Source of the DNA: Macrococcoides animalis
Lineage (GTDB): Bacteria > Bacillota > Bacilli > Staphylococcales > Staphylococcaceae
Direction: 5' to 3'
Length of the DNA stretch: 64,000 nucleotides
Assembly (NCBI RefSeq): GCF_047425875.1
Contig: NZ_CP179727.1
Location: 1,860,001-1,924,000 of the forward strand
Shown here: one piece after another, positions 49,410-58,255 of the stretch
Position numbering within the stretch: the first letter of the stretch is position 1
Layout: every line of letters begins with the position of its first letter
Translations under genes and position numbers: made by a program
Notes under the pieces: generated by a model
What the model was told of the DNA's origin: nothing
Database searches by the model: none
What the model saw: only the letters and a program-made list of their open reading frames with translations

Positions 49410-50013
49410 AGAAGTCGGTGTTATTAACCAAATTAAAAATCAAGGCGACTCAATATTTATGACCATTGGTTGTCAAAAAATCACTGAAGATATGCATATT
49501 GGTGACTCTATTTGTGTCAACGGTGTCTGCTTAACAGTGACAGAATATACCGCTACATCATTTAATGTGGACATTGTTGAAGGTACGCGTGCTATTACTT
49601 TATTTCATAAGATGAAAGAAGGCACGCGTGTGAATTTAGAGCGCGCATTACTCCCGACAACCCGTCTTGGAGGTCATTTTGTGAGTGGGCATGTCGATGC
49701 GAGCCTTCTTATTGAAAGTATTCATAAAAATCAAAAGACGATGATAATAAGACTGAAATTACCGAATGAATATAAGCATTATGTCATTCCTAAAGGGTCT
49801 ATTGCAGTGAATGGTATCTCGCTCACGATATTTAAATTAGATCATTATATTGAGCTCAATATTATTCCAGAAACAGTTAGAAGTACGATATTATCGGATT
49901 TAAAAATAGGAGACAAAGTGCATATCGAGTTTGATATGCTAGGTAAATATATTTTGAATAGTCAAAAAGAATCAAGTGAACTAACTTTATCTAAACTGGA
50001 GATGATGTTGTAA
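49390..50013 (+). CDS. ribE: Riboflavin synthase alpha chain
   Basis: A 207-residue enzyme that dismutates 6,7-dimethyl-8-ribityllumazine to riboflavin. It has two lumazine-binding repeats: MFTGIIEEVG...CVNGVCLTV (about 1-50) and GGHFVSGHVD...AVNGISLTI (about 95-145). AAGGATGATG precedes ATG, within the end of ribD. Its last base is the first of the ribBA start codon. Confidence 0.95.
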   Translation: MFTGIIEEVGVINQIKNQGDSIFMTIGCQKITEDMHIGDSICVNGVCLTVTEYTATSFNVDIVEGTRAITLFHKMKEGTRVNLERALLPTTRLGGHFVSGHVDASLLIESIHKNQKTMIIRLKLPNEYKHYVIPKGSIAVNGISLTIFKLDHYIELNIIPETVRSTILSDLKIGDKVHIEFDMLGKYILNSQKESSELTLSKLEMML

Positions 50014-51203
50014 TGTTTGATGATATTGAAAGTGCAGTAGCAGATTTGAAACTTGGGCAACCGATTATCGTTGTTGATAATGAAGACCGTGAGAATGAAG
50101 GAGATTTAATTGCAATTACCGACTATATAACGGAAGAAACAATCAACTTTATGATTAAGCATGCGAGAGGTTTAGTATGTGCACCCATTTCAACTGAATT
50201 GAATAAAAAATTAAATTTATCACCGATGACGCACAACAATCAAGATCCGAACCAAACCGCGTTTACAATAAGTATCGACCATGTAACAACGACAACTGGT
50301 ATTAGTGCTTTCGAAAGATTTTGTACCGTAAAGGCATTAGCAAATTCGGATGTAACGATAAACGACTTTAATCAACCAGGTCATGTATTCCCATTGATAG
50401 CGAAACCGCACGGTGTTTTAGAACGTGTGGGTCATACGGAAGCATGTGTAGATTTAGCGAAATTATGTGGTGCCAGCGAAACAGGTGTGATTTGTGAAAT
50501 TATTAAAGAAGATGGTACGATGGCACGTCGTGATGATTTAGCGATATATAAAAAAGAGCATAATCTAAAAATGATTACGATTGCTGATTTAGTAGATTAT
50601 TTAAAGACTGAAAAGCCACTTGTGATGCGTGAAGCGAAAGTAGATATGCCAACTGCATTTGGTAACTTTACAATGTATGGATTTAGTGAAATTTACAGTG
50701 ATAAAGAGCATGTTGCATATGTTAAAGCATATGAGGGAGTTCCGGATATCCGTTTGCATTCAGAATGTTTAACAGGGGATGTTTTTCATAGTAAACGCTG
50801 TGACTGTGGTGTGCAACTGGAAAAAGGAATGCAACATATAGCTGAACACGGAGGCATTTTAATTTATTTGCGTCAAGAAGGTCGTGGGATTGGATTAATA
50901 AATAAACTGAAAGCCTACGAAAAAATTGAACAAGGTATGGATACAGTAGAAGCAAACTTATCATTAGGATTTGAAAGTGATATGCGTGATTATGCAGTTG
51001 CGGCGTCAATCTTGAAAAACTTAGGTGTAACGCATGTGAACCTAATGTCAAATAATCCTAGTAAAATAAACGGTTTAAAGAAATATGGTGTTGAAGTAGA
51101 TGTTAGAATTCCACATCAATTTCAGAGTAATGCTGTGAATAAACAATATCTAATAACGAAAAAAGAAAAATTAGGACATTTATTGGAGGAGAAATTAATA
51201 TGA
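50013..51203 (+). CDS. ribBA: Bifunctional DHBP synthase / GTP cyclohydrolase II
   Basis: A 396-residue fusion that supplies both riboflavin precursors. The N-terminal RibB domain (about 1-200) has VVDNEDRENEGDL and HTEACVDLAKLCG. The C-terminal RibA domain (about 205-396) has HSECLTGDVFHSKRCDCG with zinc-binding Cys residues, and EGRGIGL. It overlaps ribE by one base and ribH by four. Confidence 0.95.
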   Translation: MFDDIESAVADLKLGQPIIVVDNEDRENEGDLIAITDYITEETINFMIKHARGLVCAPISTELNKKLNLSPMTHNNQDPNQTAFTISIDHVTTTTGISAFERFCTVKALANSDVTINDFNQPGHVFPLIAKPHGVLERVGHTEACVDLAKLCGASETGVICEIIKEDGTMARRDDLAIYKKEHNLKMITIADLVDYLKTEKPLVMREAKVDMPTAFGNFTMYGFSEIYSDKEHVAYVKAYEGVPDIRLHSECLTGDVFHSKRCDCGVQLEKGMQHIAEHGGILIYLRQEGRGIGLINKLKAYEKIEQGMDTVEANLSLGFESDMRDYAVAASILKNLGVTHVNLMSNNPSKINGLKKYGVEVDVRIPHQFQSNAVNKQYLITKKEKLGHLLEEKLI

Positions 51204-51664
51204 ATTATAGTGCACAATTAACAGGACAAGATTTAAAGATTGCAATTGTAACATCAAGATTTAATCATTTTATTACAGATCGTTTAACTGAAGGTGCAAT
51301 TGATACGTTAGAACGTCATGGTGTAGAAAGTGATAATATCGATACGTTTTTAGTACCAGGTGCATTTGAATTACCATTTGTAGCGAGTAAGTTAGCACAA
51401 AAGAAAAAGTATGATGCAGTGATTACATTAGGATGCGTCATTCGTGGTGCGACAACGCATTATGATTATGTATGTAATGAATCTGCGAAAGGAATTGCAA
51501 AAGCTGGAGAATATGGCACACCGGTAATATTTGGTGTAGTGACAACAGAATCAATAGAACAAGCGATTGAACGTGCGGGAACGAAAGCTGGTAACAAAGG
51601 CGGGGAAGCAGCAATTAGTGCAATAGAAATGGCAAACTTGAATAAGATGATTGATAGTATTTAA
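51200..51664 (+). CDS. ribH: 6,7-dimethyl-8-ribityllumazine synthase
   Basis: A 154-residue capsid-forming enzyme condensing the RibBA and RibD products. Motifs: VPGAFELPF (about 54-62), CVIRGATTHYDYVCNE (about 76-91, catalytic His), and NKGGEAAISAIEM near the end. The ribosome binding site GGAGGAG lies in ribBA. Final gene of the operon. Confidence 0.95.
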   Translation: MNYSAQLTGQDLKIAIVTSRFNHFITDRLTEGAIDTLERHGVESDNIDTFLVPGAFELPFVASKLAQKKKYDAVITLGCVIRGATTHYDYVCNESAKGIAKAGEYGTPVIFGVVTTESIEQAIERAGTKAGNKGGEAAISAIEMANLNKMIDSI

Positions 51665-51749
51665 GGAAACTGCCTTAAAAATAATTTCTCGAACGAAAAG
51701 TAGTATGGAATTGGAAACATTACAATTTTAAACACAACAAAATCAAAAA

Positions 51750-51785
51750 AAATACCGTGAACCATTTTTATGGTTCACGGTATTT
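51750..51785. terminator. Convergent terminator between ribH and proline dehydrogenase
   Basis: AAATACCGTGAACCAT / ATGGTTCACGGTATTT, 16 perfect pairs with a TTTT loop; works for both strands. Confidence 0.92.
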
Positions 51786-51792
51786 CTAATCA

Positions 51793-52782
51793 TTATTTTT
51801 TTAATAACTTTCTTAATACGAAAATACCCGCTAAAGCTGATCCAGCAACAATTGCACCTTTTTCAACTTGAGGTGTTACCATCGATTTGTATACAAGTTG
51901 TAAGTTTTGTGGGCGTTCTGCTAAACGTCTCATAAAGTAACCATACCAATCTTCGCCATAAGGTACGTAAGTACAGAAGTTATAACCAGAGTTAGCGATT
52001 TCAACTTGTAATTCAGAACGGAATCCATATAACATTTGGAATTCAATTAAATCTTTATTTAAGTTGTTTTGATTAATGAACTTTTTAACATGATCAATAA
52101 TGTTATGGTCATGTGTTGCAATTGAAGTCATTGCTTGAGCGTTTAATAAACGTTGTTCAATAATTTTAATGTAGTTTGCATCAATATCTTCTTTTGTTTG
52201 ATATGCTACGGATGGATCTTCTTTATAGGCACCTTTTACTAAACGTAAACGGACATCTTTGTATTTTTCAATTTCTTCCGTTGCACGGAAAAGATAGGCT
52301 TGAATAACTGTACCTACATTTTTAAATTCACCTTTTAAGCGATCTAACATTTCGAATGTTTGTACTGTATGATTGTAGTCCTCAGTATCCATATTGATGT
52401 GCATATTTCCACATTCATGTGCTTTTAATAAAATTTCACGTACGTTATCATAACAAAATTCTTGATCTACGTCTAAACCAATTTGAGTTAATTTGATAGA
52501 CATATGTGCCTGCACACCAGCATCATATAATGCTTGAATCATTGTTAAGATGTTGTTTTTAGCTGCCGTAGCTTCTTCTTTGGAGAAAACAAATTCGCCT
52601 AAATTATCAACGGTCGCCGCAATATTTTGAGCATTAAGTACACGAATTGACTCAATCGTTGCTTCTACATTTGTACCAGCCACGACTTTATTCGCTCCTA
52701 ATGCTAAACCGTATTTCTTTGCAGCTTCATTTAAAGTTGCGTTCTCACTTAATGCAATAAAAAAATCTTTTGATAATCCCAT
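51793..52782 (-). CDS. putB: Proline dehydrogenase
   Basis: A 329-residue monofunctional ProDH oxidising proline to pyrroline-5-carboxylate with FAD. It feeds electrons to quinone. TIM-barrel motifs: NMHINMDTEDYNHT, RLRLVKGAYKEDPSVAYQTKEDID (about 185-210), and YVPYGEDWYGYFMRRLAERPQN (about 280-302). The last 20 residues are hydrophobic then basic (SALAGIFVLRKLLKK), possibly a membrane contact. AAGGAGG precedes ATG. A cre-like site upstream suggests catabolite control. Confidence 0.93.
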   Translation of the reverse strand: MGLSKDFFIALSENATLNEAAKKYGLALGANKVVAGTNVEATIESIRVLNAQNIAATVDNLGEFVFSKEEATAAKNNILTMIQALYDAGVQAHMSIKLTQIGLDVDQEFCYDNVREILLKAHECGNMHINMDTEDYNHTVQTFEMLDRLKGEFKNVGTVIQAYLFRATEEIEKYKDVRLRLVKGAYKEDPSVAYQTKEDIDANYIKIIEQRLLNAQAMTSIATHDHNIIDHVKKFINQNNLNKDLIEFQMLYGFRSELQVEIANSGYNFCTYVPYGEDWYGYFMRRLAERPQNLQLVYKSMVTPQVEKGAIVAGSALAGIFVLRKLLKK

Positions 52783-52843
52783 GTTTGTTCCTCCTTATTA
52801 AATCGTAATCTTATGATTACTTCCCCTAATAAAATAATCATAA

Positions 52844-52857
52844 TGAAAACGCTTTAA
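52844..52857. promoter_or_regulatory. cre-like site upstream of proline dehydrogenase
   Basis: TGAAAACGCTTTAA is close to the CcpA consensus, with one deviation in the last half (AA for CA). It lies 62 bp before the start codon. Confidence 0.45.
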
Positions 52858-52936
52858 AAGGTCAAAGGAATTTTTATAATTTTAACGACAATTAAGTATT
52901 ATTTAACACAAATTTCACAAATAATTCATTTTTACA

Positions 52937-52969
52937 TAAAAATAAAGCTTAGTCTTCAGACTGAGCTTT
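52937..52969 (-). terminator. Terminator of the small peptide gene
   Basis: AAAGCTCAGTCT / AGACTAAGCTTT (near-perfect) followed on the minus strand by ATTTTT. The stop codon of the gene lies in the 3' arm. Confidence 0.82.
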
Positions 52970-53080
52970 CTTAATATCGGCAACTAATGATTTTTCTATC
53001 GGTTCGTTACTAATTTCTATAAAATGTGGTAAAGCTAAAAAGATGGATAAAACAATTACTAATTTCTTTATAAATTTCAT
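52949..53080 (-). CDS. 43-residue peptide with signal-like N-terminus
   Basis: A short minus-strand gene with AAGGAGG seven bases before ATG. The N-terminus MKFIKKLVIVLSIFLALPHF has a basic start and hydrophobic core like a signal or anchor segment. A polar acidic part follows (EISNEPIEKSLVADIKKAQSED). The strong ribosome binding site and terminator at its stop make it a real transcription unit. Roles as membrane micropeptide or peptide-signal precursor are both open. Confidence 0.65.
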   Translation of the reverse strand: MKFIKKLVIVLSIFLALPHFIEISNEPIEKSLVADIKKAQSED

Positions 53081-53241
53081 AACGAGCCTCCTTAATATTT
53101 AACTTTAGTTTAAACTTAAATTATGAAGTACAAATAAATTATATGTAAATTGTTTATATAGTTATTGTAAATAATAATAAGATACACAATTTTCGAATAA
53201 TTGTTATAATAATATTAATTTACTTAAAGGAGCAAAGGTAC

Positions 53242-54336
53242 ATGAGAGACTTAGGGATTTATTTTGGAACATTTGCACCATGTCATGTAGGACATTTCGA
53301 ACAAATTATAAGAGCAAAACGTGAAAATGAACATGCTTTAGTAATAGTTTCAGGATATGCTGGAGATCGTGGTGATCAAGCAGGAATGAGTTTAAATAAT
53401 CGTGTGAAAGCAATGCGTGAACTATTAAAAGATGATACAAATGTAACGGTATTAACTTTAGATGAGTCAGACATACCACGCTATCCTGATGGCTGGGCAC
53501 CGTGGCTAGCTTTATTGCAAGAGAAGATTCAAACAGCAGCTACAGAAAATGAATATGCAATGAAAAGTGTCACATTTTATGTTGGAGAAGATGAATATAT
53601 TCAGCCATTAGATGAATATTTCAATAAAGTGTTTACCGAAAGTGATGTTCAAATTACAAAGGTAGATCGCAGAATAACAGGGATTAGTGGAACATCAATT
53701 CGGGAAAATCCGATATATAACTGGGACTTTGTAACGCGTCCATTCCGTCGCTTCTTTGTTAAAAATATATTAGTCGTAGGAACAGCCAGTACTGGAAAAA
53801 CGACACTAGTTCGTGACTTAGCAAGACGTTATTCGACGTCATATTCATTAGAATACTCAAGAGAATATCAAACAACACGTCAAGTACGTGATGATGAATT
53901 AGATATTAAAGATTTACATGCTATAGGGATTGGTCAGTTTGAATTAAACAGAAAGCACATTCATTCTCCAGGTACACGTAAAGTATTCTTTGCAGATACA
54001 GATGTGATGACGACAAAACTTTATACGAAGTTATATGCACCACCAGAAGATTATGAGAAAATAGCACCAGTATTTGATTACTACATATCATTACAAACAT
54101 GGGCGCTGATCATTGTATTACCACCAACTACACAATACGTGGATGACGGTTTTCGTGATATGAGTATGGCGGACAAACAAGCAAGACTAGATATGCATCA
54201 AATGTTCTTAGATGAAATCAAATATCAAGGACTTGAAGATAAAACGGTCGTGTTAAAAGGTGAAAGCTTCCAGGAAAAATATGAACAAGCGCATCTATTA
54301 GTAGACGAAATACTTGCAGATGGCAAAGACAACTAA
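53242..54336 (+). CDS. nadR: Bifunctional NMN adenylyltransferase / ribosylnicotinamide kinase NadR
   Basis: A 364-residue salvage enzyme. The N-terminal nucleotidyltransferase domain (about 1-165) has GTFAPCHVGHFEQI (HxGH type) and ITGISGTSIREN. The C-terminal kinase (about 170-360) has Walker A VVGTASTGKTTL. It lacks the N-terminal HTH repressor domain of enterobacterial NadR. Fifteen bases downstream lies pnuC, so transport of nicotinamide riboside and its phosphorylation are coupled in one operon. Confidence 0.94.
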   Translation: MRDLGIYFGTFAPCHVGHFEQIIRAKRENEHALVIVSGYAGDRGDQAGMSLNNRVKAMRELLKDDTNVTVLTLDESDIPRYPDGWAPWLALLQEKIQTAATENEYAMKSVTFYVGEDEYIQPLDEYFNKVFTESDVQITKVDRRITGISGTSIRENPIYNWDFVTRPFRRFFVKNILVVGTASTGKTTLVRDLARRYSTSYSLEYSREYQTTRQVRDDELDIKDLHAIGIGQFELNRKHIHSPGTRKVFFADTDVMTTKLYTKLYAPPEDYEKIAPVFDYYISLQTWALIIVLPPTTQYVDDGFRDMSMADKQARLDMHQMFLDEIKYQGLEDKTVVLKGESFQEKYEQAHLLVDEILADGKDN

Positions 54337-54350
54337 GAAGGAGAAGCGGC

Positions 54351-55082
54351 ATGTTTTTAATTAAAGACTTTAAGGGGTTTACACTATTTGAAAAATTATT
54401 CTTTGGTTTATATTTTTTAGCTCAAGTTGGTATTCTTATTTATTTTTATGAGCCAAATAAACCAATCGATTGGATTAATATTATTGCTAGTATAACTATG
54501 ATATTAAGTTTAATTATGAGTGCAAAAGGTCGTTTATCAACATTTGTATATGGTTTAATTGCCTTACCTTTATATGGTTGGATTAGTTATCAAAGAGGAT
54601 TATATGGTGAAGTTGGACTGCAATTTGTATTTATTACTTTCCAGTTTATAGGGTTTTATGCATGGGTATCAAACAGACATTCTAATCATCTAACAGAAGA
54701 TCCGGATGTTAAAGATGTAGATACTAAAGGACTTAATAAGAAACAATGGTTATTCACAATTATTTCAACGATAACAGGATATACAGTTATCACTTCAGTA
54801 TTATTATTTATACATGCGAAGCAACCTTTTGTAGATAGTATTAATGTAAGTTTGAACCTAGTAGGTCAAATATTAATGACACTTAGATTTAAAGAACAGT
54901 GGTTTTTCTGGATAGCAGTAAATATTGTTTCAATAATATTATGGATTCGATCAATGTTTGTTGAAGGTGGAAAGATTGACGATGAAGGAATAAGCATGGC
55001 TGTCATGTGGCTTGCCGCTTTAATAAATTGTGGTATTGGATATTATAACTGGAAAAAACTCCAAGTCGATACTCGAATTTAA
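54351..55082 (+). CDS. pnuC: Nicotinamide riboside transporter PnuC
   Basis: A 243-residue integral membrane protein with about seven helices. PnuC features include GRLSTFVYGLIALPLYGWISYQRGLYGE, QFIGFYAWV, and KEQWFFWIAVNIVSIILWI. AAGGAGAAG precedes ATG. It is paired with nadR, whose kinase traps the incoming nucleoside. A terminator follows. Confidence 0.93.
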   Translation: MFLIKDFKGFTLFEKLFFGLYFLAQVGILIYFYEPNKPIDWINIIASITMILSLIMSAKGRLSTFVYGLIALPLYGWISYQRGLYGEVGLQFVFITFQFIGFYAWVSNRHSNHLTEDPDVKDVDTKGLNKKQWLFTIISTITGYTVITSVLLFIHAKQPFVDSINVSLNLVGQILMTLRFKEQWFFWIAVNIVSIILWIRSMFVEGGKIDDEGISMAVMWLAALINCGIGYYNWKKLQVDTRI

Positions 55083-55086
55083 TATT

Positions 55087-55120
55087 AAATCTCTCTTTTG
55101 TTATTAAGAGAGATTTTTTT
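55087..55120 (+). terminator. Terminator of nadR-pnuC
   Basis: AAATCTCTCTT / AAGAGAGATTT, 11 bp, 8-base loop, then T-run. Confidence 0.9.
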
Positions 55121-55159
55121 ATATTTCGATTATACTAAAGCAAAAGGGAGGGGAAATAT

Positions 55160-55534
55160 ATGAAATTACAAAGTGTGATGTTATATGTGAAAGATCAAGC
55201 ACAGGCTGTTAAGTTCTGGACAGAGGTTATGCAATTTGAAATTATTGGTAAGACACCATTAATGGAAGATTATAAATCATATGAAATTGGTGCGACTAAA
55301 GAGAGTGAAACAACGATAGTATTATTCGATCGTGAGTTCATCGAGAAATATAGTCCTGGAGTAACTTTGGATGCACCATCTTTAATGTTCCAAGTTGATG
55401 ATTTGCACGCTTTATACAAACGCATGAAATCAATGAATATTACAGTTGGAGAGCTTGTAGATATGCCAACGGGTAAAGTGTTTAATTTCTCTGATTATGA
55501 AGGTAATTATTTTGCAGTTTCACAAATGAAATAG
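55160..55534 (+). CDS. VOC-family protein
   Basis: A 124-residue single-domain VOC protein: KLQSVMLYVKDQAQAVKFWTEVMQFE at the N-terminus and a second half ending FNFSDYEGNYFAVSQ. Some canonical metal ligand positions (N-terminal His) are occupied by other residues (MLYV in place of a His-led strand), so it may be a binding protein. GGGAGGGG precedes ATG. Monocistronic. Confidence 0.8.
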   Translation: MKLQSVMLYVKDQAQAVKFWTEVMQFEIIGKTPLMEDYKSYEIGATKESETTIVLFDREFIEKYSPGVTLDAPSLMFQVDDLHALYKRMKSMNITVGELVDMPTGKVFNFSDYEGNYFAVSQMK

Positions 55535-55536
55535 TT

Positions 55537-55561
55537 AAAAGGGCTCTTACCGAGTCTTTTT
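55537..55561 (+). terminator. Terminator of the VOC gene
   Basis: AAAAGGGCTC / GAGTCTTTT stem with two G-U pairs, loop TTACC, short T-tail. Confidence 0.65.
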
Positions 55562-55612
55562 ATTTTGAATATTTTTATTTGCATTGTATATATAATGTAA
55601 GAGGTGAGTTAC

Positions 55613-56275
55613 ATGGATAAAGCTTTATTGAAGGAAGAAATATTAAAAGCACATCATTTTAGACATGCAACACGTAAATATACAGGTGATAAAATACCGC
55701 AAAATGATATGGAATTTATTCTGGAAGTTGCAAGACTGAGTCCATCTTCAGTTGGTTTAGAGCCGTGGCGTTTTGTAGTGTTAGAGAATGAAGAGGTAAA
55801 AGCAAAAATAAGTGAAGTTGCGTGGGGTGCGAAGAAGCAACTCGCAACAGCAAGTCATTTCGTGTTAATTTTAGCGAGAACTGATGCACGTTTTGATTCA
55901 GAATATTTCTACAATCATTTTGAAGCGCGTCAACCTGATAAAGAGAAATTAAAGCGTATGATTGAAATATATGAAGAATTTCAAACAGAACATATTGAAG
56001 TGGTTGATTCTGATCGTGCTTTATTTGATTGGTCGAGTAAACAAACCTATATTGCTTTGGGTAATATGATGGCTGCAGCTGCTCAAATTGGTATTGATTC
56101 TTGTCCTATTGAAGGCTTTGATTATCAAAAGGTGAATGCTATATTAGCAGAAACGGGTATAATTAATCCACGACATGAAGGTATATCTGTAATGGTGTCA
56201 TTTGGTTATCGTGAATATCATCCGCGTACCGATAAAATTAGAAAGCCTACGAATGAAGTCATTACTTGGAATTAA
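55613..56275 (+). CDS. NAD(P)H-dependent nitroreductase family flavoprotein
   Basis: A 220-residue NfsB/YfkO-type FMN oxidoreductase that reduces nitro compounds or quinones. FMN phosphate motif RHATRKYTGD (about 16-25), ARLSPSSVGLEPWRFVVLE (about 41-59), and the end segment VMVSFGYREYHPRTDKIRKP. GAGGTGA is five bases before ATG 55613, so the upstream GTG is rejected. Dimeric and cytoplasmic by family. Confidence 0.9.
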   Translation: MDKALLKEEILKAHHFRHATRKYTGDKIPQNDMEFILEVARLSPSSVGLEPWRFVVLENEEVKAKISEVAWGAKKQLATASHFVLILARTDARFDSEYFYNHFEARQPDKEKLKRMIEIYEEFQTEHIEVVDSDRALFDWSSKQTYIALGNMMAAAAQIGIDSCPIEGFDYQKVNAILAETGIINPRHEGISVMVSFGYREYHPRTDKIRKPTNEVITWN

Positions 56276-56397
56276 TGATTTGTAAATTCTATGTAAATGT
56301 AGAACGTTAATCTTTAAAGAATCTTAATATAGGTTGTATCCTTTCAATGATAAAATAGATAGTGAATTATAAAGTCTATAAATGAAGAGGTGTCTAT

Positions 56398-56730
56398 ATG
56401 TTTAAAGATTTAGCGACTTACACGATTGGTGAACTAGATCCATTTTTCCAATTATTCGTTTTCGAACCAATTATCATTATTATTATCGCAGTGTTAGTTG
56501 CAATTTTGACTAAAAAATCTTGGCTAATGGCTGTAGTTATCATCGTATTAAACTTAATTGATAGTGGTATTGATGCTAACTTTGCATTCGGTGCTGAAGG
56601 TATCGGTTCAGTAATATCTCACACATTCACATATTTCTTTGCGAATTTCTTCTCAATGTTTTATGAATTCGTAATTAGTTTCATTATTGCAGGATTACCA
56701 TTCATGCACAGTAAGTTTGGAATTGCTTAA
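56398..56730 (+). CDS. Small multi-pass membrane protein, unknown
   Basis: A 110-residue, highly hydrophobic protein with three or four helices (about 15-40, 42-60, 65-85, 88-103), few charges, and Ile-rich (FEPIIIIIIAVLVAILT). GAGGTG precedes ATG. It has its own long terminator. No family recognised. Confidence 0.65.
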   Translation: MFKDLATYTIGELDPFFQLFVFEPIIIIIIAVLVAILTKKSWLMAVVIIVLNLIDSGIDANFAFGAEGIGSVISHTFTYFFANFFSMFYEFVISFIIAGLPFMHSKFGIA

Positions 56731-56740
56731 CTTGTTGAAT

Positions 56741-56777
56741 AAAAAAATTGAAGTCAGTTACTGACTTCAATTTTTTT
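56741..56777. terminator. Long convergent terminator
   Basis: A 17-base inverted repeat with TTGAAGTCAG / CTGACTTCAA core and A7/T7 flanks, TTA loop. Confidence 0.92.
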
Positions 56778-56806
56778 ATGCTTATTTTGTTCTAATTAAT
56801 TATTAT

Positions 56807-57319
56807 TTATTCATGCATTGCTTTATATTGTTTAGCTTTATCGGCATATTCTTGTTGTATGCGTGCCATATCTTGTTTATCTTCTTCTGTTAGTTCTCTT
56901 ATCACTTTGGCAGGGCGTCCCATCGCAAGCATTCCGGGTGGAATCTTTTTACCTTGAGTAAGTAATGAGCCAGCACCTAAAAATGCACCTTCCCCAATTT
57001 CAGCACCATCCAACACAGTTGAGTCCATTCCAACTAATGCACCTTTACGAATGATACTTGAATGTAGAGTAACACGGTGGCCAACAGTTACATTGTCTTC
57101 GATAATTAATGGTGCATCAGGTGATTGATGTAAGCAACATAAATCTTGCACATTTGAATGTTCTCCGATAATTACAGGACTAACGTCTCCACGTATGACT
57201 GTTCCATACCAAACTGATGCGTCTTTCGCGATTTTTACATCACCTGTGACGATTGCATTTGGTGCAATAAATGCACTTTTGTGTACTTCTGGATAATTAC
57301 CATCATATTCATATAACAT
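56807..57319 (-). CDS. Gamma-class carbonic anhydrase-like hexapeptide-repeat protein
   Basis: A 170-residue left-handed beta-helix protein (YrdA/PaaY/CaiE group). Hexapeptide turns run from about residue 16 to 135 (AFIAPNAIVTGDVKIAKDASVWYGTVIRGD). The zinc His residues are found in CCLHQ and VGHRVTLHS. The C-terminal helix follows (EEDKQDMARIQQEYADKAKQY). Trimeric by family; bicarbonate or acyl-CoA related activity is unproven. AGGAGGTTA precedes ATG. Confidence 0.88.
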   Translation of the reverse strand: MLYEYDGNYPEVHKSAFIAPNAIVTGDVKIAKDASVWYGTVIRGDVSPVIIGEHSNVQDLCCLHQSPDAPLIIEDNVTVGHRVTLHSSIIRKGALVGMDSTVLDGAEIGEGAFLGAGSLLTQGKKIPPGMLAMGRPAKVIRELTEEDKQDMARIQQEYADKAKQYKAMHE

Positions 57320-57402
57320 ATATTAACCTCCTAGCTTAAGTTTTGTTATAATAATGATAACATTGTTTCAACATGTAAAGAAATTATAAAAGGAGTATCA
57401 CT

Positions 57403-58224
57403 ATGTGGAAATGGGAAACTGAAAAAGCGCCAAAAGGGATTGTCGTCATCGTACATAATATATTAGAACATCATGGAAGATACGCTTGGTTCATCACACA
57501 TTTAAGACGCGATGGCTATCACGTTATCATGGGGGACTTGCCTGGACAAGGTCAAACATCACGAGTTAATAAAGGACATATCGAAAACTTCGATGAATAT
57601 AGAGAGAAAGTGTTAGAGTGGATTGAAGTTGCTGAAGAATATCACTTACCCGTATTTTTATTAGGTGTGGGTTTAGGTGGATTAATTGCAGTTAACTTAT
57701 TAGAAAGAGTGAATATCAAACTTGAAGGCTTGATGTTAATCTCCCCATTATTCGGTTTTCAAAATACTGTCACAACACGAAAAAACTTTTTAGCATCGGG
57801 TTTAAGTTCTATTTCAAAAGATGCAAAATTTGATATGAATATACCTTTGGAAGATTTCTCAAGAGATAAAGAAATTATTGCTGAAATGAAGAGTGACCCA
57901 TTAATGCTCCAAAAGGTAAGTTTCAATTGGTACAAATCAATTATTGAAAGTATGAAAGATACGATGGAGAATATACATAAAATAAATGATATTCCAGTGC
58001 TTCTAATGTTTTCAACATATGATCGCATAGCTGATATAGAACAAATTAAATTATTTTCACAAGAAATTAAGTCATCAGAAATTTATATTAAAGATTGGCG
58101 AACATTATTCCATGAACTTCATAATGAACCTGAAAAAGATAATGTTTTATATTATATCGAATCATTTATGAACAACAGAATGAATTATATTGGGTTGATA
58201 ACCGATGAAGTGGGTATAGATTAA
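57403..58224 (+). CDS. Alpha/beta-hydrolase-fold protein with Gly in place of nucleophile Ser
   Basis: A 273-residue serine-aminopeptidase S33/monoacylglycerol-lipase-like fold: HNILEHHGRYAWF (oxyanion region, about 18-30), GDLPGQGQTSR (about 44-54), nucleophile elbow LLGVGLGGLIA (about 86-96). Residue 90, normally Ser in GxSxG, is Gly (GGT at 57670-57672). The Asp (STYDRIAD) and a His (LFHELHNE) are retained. The frame is intact and conserved-looking, so a non-hydrolytic or ligand-binding role is more likely than decay. It lies 31 bp before rot. Confidence 0.85.
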   Translation: MWKWETEKAPKGIVVIVHNILEHHGRYAWFITHLRRDGYHVIMGDLPGQGQTSRVNKGHIENFDEYREKVLEWIEVAEEYHLPVFLLGVGLGGLIAVNLLERVNIKLEGLMLISPLFGFQNTVTTRKNFLASGLSSISKDAKFDMNIPLEDFSRDKEIIAEMKSDPLMLQKVSFNWYKSIIESMKDTMENIHKINDIPVLLMFSTYDRIADIEQIKLFSQEIKSSEIYIKDWRTLFHELHNEPEKDNVLYYIESFMNNRMNYIGLITDEVGID

Positions 58225-58255
58225 GATATTGTTAGGGAGTAGAGGGTGAAATTTA

